The notes under the pieces were generated by a model, which saw nothing but the letters and a program-made list of their open reading frames with translations, did no database searches and was not told the origin of the DNA. A DNA stretch of 26,539 bases from a virus. The stretch's first letter is position 1. Each line of letters begins with the position of its first letter. Shown piece by piece: positions 13,938 to 24,000 of the stretch. A program made the position numbers and the translations under genes. The stretch is from positions 1 through 26,539 of the IMG/VR virus record IMGVR_UViG_3300037672_001094, one strand, 5' to 3'.

Positions 13938-15038
13938 ATGGCTGAACCACAATTTCCAGTTGCAAGCGACGATTTCTTTAATCGTGACATCAAACCACTA
14001 AGGAACACTTTTGGTTTAACGAGTAGGGAGAGTAGCTCCATCACACAGTTTGAAACTCAAGAACTCCAACCTCAATTACAGCAGATGATGCAGTTGCGTT
14101 CGCAACTATTGAGAGAAAGAAATTCTGAGTTGGCTTATCAAAGAGGCTTACTAGAGTTCGAAGAAAAGAAACGGCTGGCACAAGAAGAAATAAATTTCGG
14201 GGAGAGAACAGAAGAGATTACAAAATCTCTAAATAACATTATCGAAGATCCAACTAAAAATAATTTCCAAAAACAAAGAGAGATTGCCGCATTCGGTATG
14301 AAGAATGCCCAGATATTAAGTAAGTTCCCAGCAGCTAGTATAATATTTAAATCAGCAGAGAACTCATTGAAGACGCGCCAAGCTGAAGCTGATGCCGCAG
14401 ATAAAAATTTACAGTCTACATCTAGGGCAGCTACTGTTGGTATCGACCCTAAGATATTTAAGGAGAGTATTAATTCTGACGGAGTGGTTACCGATGCAGA
14501 AGCAATGGAAGAAAGAATCAACCAAGCTAGTTGGGATAGGGGACAAGCTGCTGCTACAAGCAGAGGTGCCGCTGCGAATAAAGCTAAGTTTGATGCCGAA
14601 GAAAAAAGACTGGATAATGAACTCAAGTTATCTAACAGCGAGTATGACTCTATAGAGAAAGCAATAACTGCCATCGAAGATGGCGTACAGTTGCAAATTA
14701 GTGATAAAGAAAACCCCACCGATTACGCAGCTAGGGTAAAAACAGAAAAGATTAATCGTATTAAAAAGCTTTCAATCAGTGATGGCAGAACACTAGGTGA
14801 GCTTGGTGTTACTGACCCCGCTTCAGCAATGGCGCAAATTAGTAAGTTAAGGATGGCAGCGATCGCCGCGAGAAGATCATCTTCACAAGCACGAGCAACG
14901 CAAAATGCAGTAACAGCTCCCAACGGGGCTGGTGCATCCCTTAACCAGCCACAGCCTCAGCAAACCATCCCAATACCTGCTGGTATGACACCAGATCAGC
15001 TTCAACAATTGCAACAATTGCTAGAATCCTTTCAATAA
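13938..15038 (+). CDS. Coiled-coil virion protein, probable internal/ejection protein
   Basis: A 366-residue, mostly helical protein. Residues 40-110 form a charged coiled coil (LRSQLLRERNSELAYQRG, then FEEKKRLAQEEI). The middle has an EF-hand-like loop (SINSDGVVTDAE, residues 177-188), and a second charged helix lies near residues 200-240. The C-terminus is Pro/Gln-rich and ends in Gln-Leu repeats (DQLQQLQQLLESFQ). It starts 18 bases after the preceding stop behind an AT-rich stretch with TAAAAT and no Shine-Dalgarno sequence. Position between the disordered protein and the giant protein suggests the middle member of an ejection-protein trio. No catalytic motif is seen and the family is not recognised. 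Confidence 0.5.
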   Translation: MAEPQFPVASDDFFNRDIKPLRNTFGLTSRESSSITQFETQELQPQLQQMMQLRSQLLRERNSELAYQRGLLEFEEKKRLAQEEINFGERTEEITKSLNNIIEDPTKNNFQKQREIAAFGMKNAQILSKFPAASIIFKSAENSLKTRQAEADAADKNLQSTSRAATVGIDPKIFKESINSDGVVTDAEAMEERINQASWDRGQAAATSRGAAANKAKFDAEEKRLDNELKLSNSEYDSIEKAITAIEDGVQLQISDKENPTDYAARVKTEKINRIKKLSISDGRTLGELGVTDPASAMAQISKLRMAAIAARRSSSQARATQNAVTAPNGAGASLNQPQPQQTIPIPAGMTPDQLQQLQQLLESFQ

Positions 15039-15071
15039 CAGTAAACCAAACAACACATAACCGCTTCTGCT

Positions 15072-18000
15072 ATGACAGACCCAAGCAACTTAAACTCACC
15101 CTTCGTCGAAACAACCTACCAAGATTGGTCTTCCGCAAACCCGTATGAAAACCCTCTCGAAAGTTATGGGAGGTACACTGAGAACGTCAGAAATGAATAC
15201 TTAGACGCAGGCAAGTATGACGAAATAGTAGAAAAGCAACTTAACTATAACCTCAGTCGAGTTTTAAGTAGTGAAGGAATACTTAATGAGGAAAACGCAG
15301 AGGAGATTGGGGACACAATCAGTTCTTTCTCTAAGCTAGATTTAGGGTCTTCCATAAAAACACTTCTTGATGAAGAAGATCCTGAGAACCAATACTTATC
15401 TGATGAAGATAAGCAGAAGTTCAACTTATATGCTACTGCCCAAGAAGTAGATGAAGACGCATCACCATTTGATATTGATCCAGAACAAGCTTTGGAGCTA
15501 TCTGAGATTGTTCGTAAGGCAAATGAAAAGAAGTTTACTGATAAGTTTAAAAGAGGGGAACTGCTCGCAGCAGTAATTGAGGACGAAGAAGGGAATGAAT
15601 TTTTTCTAGGTGGCGATATCCCAGAAGGGATGACCGAATCAGAAGTCATCAAGGAATCTGCTAAGTATGGTGTAACCCCTAAACATTTATTTAATTTACG
15701 CTACAAGAGGGAAGAACACCCACAAGGCAAAGGTCTTAAGAGGTATGAAGTAGACCAAAGACTTCTAGCGGAACGTGAGGTAAGAGAAGTTCTTGAGAAC
15801 ATTGACCCAGCTAACAAGGCAGCTCTATACGGGTTGGCTAAAAACTACGGGGAGAATGCAACTTGGGATAACTTTGATAAGTTTAACGACTGGGCGACAG
15901 ATGGGTTCGGAGACTTCCTTCGTACGTTCCGCATAGGGTGGAATGATTTGGTGGGGGATGATGAGGAGCGTGACGAACTTATAGACGATAGCTTTAAGGA
16001 TACCCTTGAAGAACATTATCAAGAAAGGACGGACATAGCTAAACTTCAACTTATCGGAGATTTGTCTAGGGCCACTGGTTTCAGTGGGGAATTATTAGAG
16101 GACGTAGTTAGTGAGCTAATAGTTAAGTATGCTTTCGAAGGTGACGCAAAAGAGAACGTTAAGCCGTTTCTCAAGTATACTGATAACGCCGAAGAGTTGG
16201 GGCAAAATGTATATCAGACAAGGTATAGTGGAGTTCTTGTAGCTAATGAACTGATGCTATCCCCCGTTGAATTTAGAGCGGCTTTAAAGCAAGCTAACGT
16301 AACCGAAGCTGAGGCAGCTCAAGCGGAGGCCCAAAGACAACTAGCCGTAGTAGATAACTTCGAAAGAATCTCTGGCCTTTTAAGTAAAGACGATGCGTTC
16401 TCTGAAGAATGGGGAGACGCATTGATTGAAGGAAGGCAGTTGGGGTTATCCAACTCTTCAATCTTAGAGAAGTTTAAAGCCGAATTTGATTTCAGCCCAA
16501 CACTGCACAGGCTTAAAGGAGTAGGGAGTAGCGTCTGGGAAGGGCTAACATCTATTGCTTACGGCGTAGGTGCTGCCATGGACACTGACTGGGGGCGTGA
16601 AGGTTTGCTTGAGATTGCAGAAGACAACGCACACGACAGAGAAGTAGCCAAAGTATTTGGGTTAGAAATGGGGGGAGGGCAGGATTTTGCTGAAGCTATT
16701 GCCCCATTATTTGCAGATGCTCTTGTCACAGCTGGACTTGTTATTCTAACTAAGCCCACTGCTGGCACCAGTTTAGCAGCATTAGCATCCTATACTGGAG
16801 CTAAAGCAACAGCTTCAGCTTCTGCTAGGGTTGTAATATCAGCAGCTTCTAGGGGGATGTTGAAGACAGTGGGTAAAGAAACTGTCGAGCAGGCAGCTCA
16901 AAGGGTATTAAAATCAGGGGCCTTAAAAGGTGCAACCAAAGAAAGAACTCTCGCCGTTGTTAAAGCATACAATGGAAACATCGCTTCGAAACTTGGAGTC
17001 GGAACCGCTGCGTTTATTCCTGCCGCTACCAGATCAGGTGCTAATACTTATGGTGCAGTGTATAAAACAGTATCAGATGATTTAACCCTTAAGCATAAAG
17101 GACAAGATGGGCAATGGGAAGAAGGGTGGAGTGAAGACAGAGTAAAAGAAGAATCTCACGATAAAGCATTTGGGTCTGCATTAACAGCAGGAACAATAAC
17201 TGGTTTATTAACGTCTACTTTCTCCGCTCTGGGTAAGGGTGGTTTGGAAGATGCGTTCCTTCAGGGGATGAGCTTCCGTCAGATGAGGCAGATTACTTCT
17301 AATGTCCTTGGTCGAAATGTGGGGGATGATACTTTCAAAGAGTTAATAAAGAAAGCACTTAAGAAAGTAACTCGCAAACACGCATTGATTGCAGCACCCA
17401 CTAAGTTTGCAAAGTCATCATTGGATGAAGGATTTGAAGAAGGACTAGACGAGTTCTTCAACATCATGGTTCAAGACATTTACACGAACCAAGACACGGA
17501 GATGTTTGATAGGATGCAGCAAGTCTGGCACGGTTTCGTGTTGGGGGCTGCGCTGGGTGGGGCAGGTAATATCGTTAGCAAGGCCGCTAAAAACATCGCC
17601 CCTAATAAATTCCTAGACAGGGGGGCCGCTGCACAAGTGGAGCAAGAAGTATTTAAACAGTTTGAAGCTGACGTAGAAGCTGAAGGACTTGGTGCTCAAC
17701 TGAGGGAATCAGGATCTCCCGCTACGGCGGCAGAAGCAGAGAGACAAGTAAGACAATACAAAAGATCAGAGCGTCCTGAGATGGAGGCACGTTTATCCTC
17801 CGCCGCAATTGATGAAGAAGAAGACGCAGTATCCGAAGCGGACGTAATAATTGATGAGGAAACCAAAGAACTAACTCAAGAAGATTTAGACAGACTTAAT
17901 TATGAATTGCAGACAGAGGTAACTAGCGAGGCTATCCAAGCGGAGATAGCAAATATGCAGGCACAGAATCTTCAACAGGGCAACAACCCTGATGTCGAGG

Positions 18001-21000
18001 GCACTGCTGCTGAACAAGCGTTAGCAGATTCAGAAGGAACAGCCGTAGCTGGTAGTGTTGCAATTACTTCTCAGCATACAGCTAAGAAAATAAACCAAGA
18101 TTACAAACAAGATTACGAGGCCACACTACTCTCAGTAGATGCGAAGAGGAAGCTCCATCAAAAAATGGAGAAGCGCATCATGGCTCTATCAGGCAACCCT
18201 GCCATTAGGGCTACCAGAGAACTCAAGCTCGCTGAGAATGAGGGCCGTGCCTTCTCAAGGAAGAAGGCAGCTTTCATGCGGATGAAGGCAAAGGAAACTC
18301 TCGACGCAAACTTAGTTAAACAAGCTGAGTCAGACGCCAAGGGCACGAAAGAAATAAAAGCAGCAGGTATAGACCCTCTCGTTAATGCGGGTTTTGCACA
18401 TCAACTTACCGTAGACCAGCTAGAACGTTTGGGTGTGTCCACTAATAAAATGGATAGGGCAGCCTTGAACACTTTGGGTAAGGAACTGAAGAAGAGGATT
18501 CAAGAAAAGTATCCGGTTCAAACAGACTCCTTCACCAAGAAGGCTAGTTCAATGCCTAAGGTTTATGGGGGTCAGGGCAAAGTTTTCTTAGACGAAAAAG
18601 GGAATGGTATTTTTAATAATGACCCAGTAGCTATGCTCACTTTCTTGGAGAGTGGCATCCCTATTCCTGTCCCCTCAACCGCTATAGATAGTGGGACTCT
18701 TAATCCTTCTTTCGAACTCTCGACTGGATCGGGCCAGCGTTATGTTACAGACATTAGGGTTCAGGAATCAGGAGGCACAGTGTCTGCGAATACAGCGTTT
18801 AACAAAGTTGGTGTGCTGGAAGAAGACTACTCTGTTATTGCTAATCTTGCGAGCCGACTTAATGAGCTGAAACAAAATGTTAACCTCAATCAACTTGAGG
18901 ATCTTAAAGTTGTTAACCCGTTTAACACTAGAACCAAGAGCATTAAGCTATCCACTATCTACGACAGGGTAAAAGATTTCAATACGTTCACTAATATATT
19001 TGAGAACATTTACGCTACAGACAGTTCCTACAAAGGAATGTCCAAAGCATTCAAGGATACAGCAAACATAGCTGCCAGCCTTGAGATGCAGATTTCTGTT
19101 CTTGAGTACGCACAGAATGTTTCTGCTAATGCAGAAGTAGACCCCGTCCCATTCAACGCTTCTGAAGTCTTGAGAAGACAGGGCAAGTATGCAATGGGTC
19201 AGCAGGTCGCTAGAAAGAAGAGAGCCACTAGAAGTTTTGTAAGTGTGCTCGACCCCAACAGCAAACTCTACCAGAGCACCAACGTTGGAGAGGTGGCAAA
19301 AGATAATTACGTAGCACCAAAGCCTAACCCACTCCCACCCTTACCAACTAGAAAGGTCAAAGACTATGGTGAGACATTGATTGAAGAGGGGGTAGAAGCT
19401 ATGAAGGGCAGCACCGAATTGCTCGCTAGAGTAGCAAAGGTAGTCAACGAGGAATATCATAATGATGCTGGCAGGGCTTTCGACTTAGAACCAGATGAGT
19501 TGTTTGACGAACTTATCCAGTTTGTTTCTAAAGGTGCTTTCAATAACAACCAACCTCTTGTTGACCTACAGTCAGACTTGAAGCGTGGATTGTTTGGGGG
19601 ACAAGGTCAGACAGTTCGCAAGGTTTTCAGGACGCTTAGTCTGATGAACCCTAACGTTGATGTGTCTATCGAAAATGATCCTGCCTTCCTACAAGAATTT
19701 AAGGCAGACCTACAGCAAATAGCTGGTGCTGATTACACCGTTACAGATGATCAAGTAGTTACTTTCTATACCGACATATCGATGTCTCAAGAGGCCAACC
19801 ACCAACGAGCTATTGTCAATGGCAGGTCAATGGACATAAACGAATCCATTAACCGGACACACTTGGAAGGGTTGGGTATTTCGGACAATAGTCCAGAGGG
19901 AGTTATTAATGCGCTTGAGAAACTAACTACTTTCAAGAATAAGAAATCTGCGCTTAGTCCTCTAGGTGCCGCAGCTGAAGTCTTCTTAATCGACACAGCC
20001 TTTATCAGGAAGATTAAGTTTTCTTTCGAGGCAACTGCTGCCAACTACGCAGGTAAAACTTACACAGATAGAAATGGTGTAACGAATATCGTCATCAATA
20101 TTGCGAGGGATGCAGAGGGTGGCGTAGCTCAAACACTAGTTCATGAATTATCACACGCGTTTACTAACCGTGTCATTGATCTACCTGCTGAAGCAAGAAC
20201 ACCTGAGCAGAACAACGCAATCAACAGAGTTGAGTCGTTGATTAAGTTGCTAAGGAAGAGGGCTGCTAGGGAGAATGCACCCGACTCCGTTCTTTATGGG
20301 CTAACAAACATAGAAGAATTTTCAGCTGCCATAATGACATCCCGTGACTTCCAAACTTTCTTGAGTGGGATGAAAGTAGGGGAAGGTCAGAGAAGCTTTT
20401 TAGCTCGTGCTCTTGAGGCCATCTCTAGGCTAATTGCAAGAGCTGGCAAGGCGCAAGCTAAGGCTGATAAAGCAATGCAGGATGTTCTCACACTCGTGGG
20501 TAAGCGTGAGTTCCCTGATCCTGAATCAAGAACAGGATTCACAAACCATGTTGCAGCGACTGTCAACCGAAGGCAGACCAGCCGATCAAGGTTAGCTACC
20601 AGTATTGGGATGGCAGAAGATATCACTGTCAACGAAGCTCTCGATAATGCTGCTGTAGAATACTTCTCTTTCGTAGTCGATTACGTGCCAGATGAAATTA
20701 ACGTAGTCATGGATAACACCACTGACGTTATCGCTGAGTGGGACGCAGAAACAGAGTCTATTATCTTCAATGGAAGAAGGGCTGCTGCAAAAGTAAATCA
20801 AATGGTAGCGGCAGTAGGTGGCGCACCAATCCGAAGAGATCACATCTTGGCAGCAATCCTTAATGAAGAGGTCGCACACGTTGCTTCATTCGCTCGCTTA
20901 TCTAAAGCGGAGATTCAAGAACTCATGGCGAGCCTGAATGACGTTGATGCTCAGAGTATCATCGAACAGTATTACCCAGAGGGTGAGAGAGCAGCAGCTT

Positions 21001-24000
21001 TAGAAAGATTCAGGAGTGAAGATGCAGCTGTAAGCGAAGGGGAAAGATTTATTCTTGTAGAAGAACAACTACGAATCCACGTACAAAAAGTATTGCGAGG
21101 ATCTGAGACTAATGAGCAGGTTAACTTCTTATTAGAGAACCCAACTACGCTCGGTACTGTTAAAGCGTATTTCAAGAATTATCTTACCAAGATAACATAC
21201 GCTAGAAAACTTAAGGACGTATCCCCTGAAATGAGGGACGCAGTAAACAGAGTGGTAGCTGAGGTGCGAGCTATGGAGGCAGGGTATAGACTCACCCCTA
21301 ATGGTATGCACTTTGATATCAACAACCCTGAGGGTGGTCTTAACCAGATTCTTAAACAGTTGGAGATGCATCAGTCCATCACCCCACGAGAGGATGACGA
21401 TACTGCCAGCCTGCAATCAAGACTTGGGTCTGACACAGACCTTAAGTTATCTGACTTTGATGTAGACTCTTTCCCAAGTGAGTTTGATTTATTTAAGACC
21501 AAGGGTGGCAAGATTAAAGGTGCCCCTCCCCAAGTAAAATCAAACAAGGGGGTAGAGAAGCTAATGGATAGGCTCAAGCAACTGACCATAGAGGGATCTG
21601 TGGGTAGGTTCTGGTATGAAGACGCCGCCGACAAGATCTTAGAGATTAGTAATGGAGACTTAGTAGAAGCAGAAAAGTTCACCGCCCTTCTCGCTATCTA
21701 CTCACCACAGACAGGGGTTGAAGTTAATACTTACTTTGCTGTTCGTGCGTATGAACAACACGCGAACGGAGTTTCTCGTGAAGATTATCAAGTTAAAACA
21801 AAAGTGCAGGATGACAAAGCGAGGGCAGTTCTGTATGACACAGCACCTTGGAAGGGTCGTAAGACGGATAACTTCTACAAGAACTTAATGTTCCATTTAG
21901 TTTCGAAAGCATCTCCTGAGGATTTAGCTTCGATGCAGATAGACACAGAGTTTCTTAATGATATCCAGCAGCCAGTAACCGTAGACATGTGGGTTTACAG
22001 AGCCATGGGTTACGACACCATTGGGCTTACAGATGATAAAGGACAAGGTGCTTTCGGGTTTTCTGAAAAACTAATCAACAGACTTGCATATGCTCTCAAT
22101 CAAAACAGGGCACCTGAAGCTGCTCCCTACCAAGCACACCAGATACAGGCTATGCTTTGGACTGCGATTAAAGCTAGGTCAGAAGATAAAGATGTTAAAA
22201 AGAAGACCGAAGCTCAGAGTATAAGGGCAGGAGATCTTAAAATAATTTACCCTCAAGGTAAGAAGACCAGAAAATTCCCAAGCAAAGAAGGCGAGCGTAA
22301 GCACCAGCTTAGGTGGACAAAGAACGCACTCGCCGCAGAAGGGGTAGACTTTCTCGAAGCATCTCGCTCGTTTGATTACTTCGTTAACTCAATGGGACTC
22401 ACGGCAACGTGGGAAGTTATTGCTTCTGAGCAAACACCAATAGGTAAGAAGCTTGCAGCTATGACTACCGAGCAGAAGAGGTCATTCACTGAGCAGGCTA
22501 TGCAACTTATTGTAGATCCTGTTACTGGTGAGGACACCCTTGCTAGAGATTTAGGCATAGCAATATCTACAGCTAAAATGTCTATGGGTGGTTACGCTGG
22601 TGGAGTAACTCCGAATGTGTTGTCCACGCTTTACCCTAATAAACCAGCAGGTGATTACGATGATGACGCGATCCGCTCTTACTCCAGATCACTACAGTAT
22701 ATCTTCATGCAGGATGCTGTGCCGTGGTCTCGTCTAGTTAAGACAACCAAAGAAGACTTACATTACAAAGTAGTAAATGAGAATGGGAGAACCATACGCA
22801 AGTTTGATTCTCAAGGGGCTGCGGAAGACTACGCAGCTAAAGCTGAGAAAGATTATACAGTCGTAGGCGGGGAACAATCATCCGGCATTAACTTGGCTTT
22901 TGATGGAGAGCTTACTGAAAACAAACTACAGGAAATACAAGACTACCTGTCATCAGTAAACTCAGATTTAGGGTTAACCCAGATTTCTGATAACGAAGTT
23001 ATTGTGGTTAACTATAAGATGGATTACAATAATATGCTGCCTGTCTTGACAGACGAAGAATTTGCTAATAAAATAATTGAAAGATATGGAAAAGAAACAG
23101 AACAAACCTACTTCACAACAGTCGGAGAATACGGATACCACGACTGGGCGACCGACAATGAAGGAGCTGCTATCCTCGAAACCAGTCCCCGATTCACACC
23201 CGATGTTCAAGAGAGGGTTCGTGATCGGAGGGAGAGGTTTCTCCAAATCTCGACGGACACAGAAGGAACAGTAACCCCAAGGTTACAATCGCGCCACGGT
23301 GCGAACTCCTATATACCTAAGGAGATAGACGCTGATACTGTAGACTTCAGCAACTGGGTTGAGATGCTTGACATCCCACTCATGGAGTTTGGAACTTACA
23401 AATCTCCATCCACTTTATTTGGTAAGTTAATCAAAGGGTATGCTGACCGTGACCTCATTCGTCTGAAGGAGGAGCGTGATTCTTATGTAAGAGAAGCTAA
23501 GAAACTCGGTGAAGATTTTAAACAGAAGCACGACAGGTTAATCAAAGAAGAGGCGGCCAACGGGGTAGAGATACCACCAGAACTCATCTCTCGTGCGTCT
23601 GGTTCAAACCAAGGAACTCAGTTAACGGATGAACAAGCTGATAGTGTTGAAGCTCGATTTGATAAAGAACGAGCCAAAGCTAACAGGGCAACTGACCCAA
23701 AGAAGCGGAACTTGTTACTGGCTATCGCTGAAAAAAACAAAGTAGAAAACACCAAGAACCTACGCAAAGAAAACAGGAAGGCATTACTGGCTGACAGGGA
23801 TCAGGCACTGAAGGATCTCTTGGCGATCTCGTCAAGGGCACACACAATGATTCTTGATCTCCGTAAGTTGATCGATGATCTATCTGCCCAAGGCAACGAA
23901 TTATTTAGTGACTTCATCCAAGGTAAGGATGAGTTCAATGCTGTGTTCGATATGAACGGCGGCCTCTACATCACGAGAAGATACCGTATGTTTGAGGACA

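Noticed and set aside
14138-14719. Minus-strand 193-codon open frame opposite the coiled-coil gene
   Set aside because: Antisense to a better-supported gene, Ser/Leu/Ala-rich as expected for the complement of a helical coding sequence, and without a motif.
15001-15030. Direct repeat CAACAATTG twice near the end of the 366-aa gene
   Set aside because: Explained by the Gln-Gln-Leu coding repeat; no independent sign of an att site or origin.
19440-19500. NDAGRAF in the giant protein as a possible single-subunit RNA polymerase DxxGR motif, as in N4 virion RNA polymerase
   Set aside because: Spacing is DxGR, not DxxGR, and the other polymerase motifs are not seen nearby.
23077-23274. Plus-strand 65-codon frame inside the giant gene
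   Set aside because: Alternative frame of an uninterrupted long gene; Lys/Gln-rich low complexity and no start signal.
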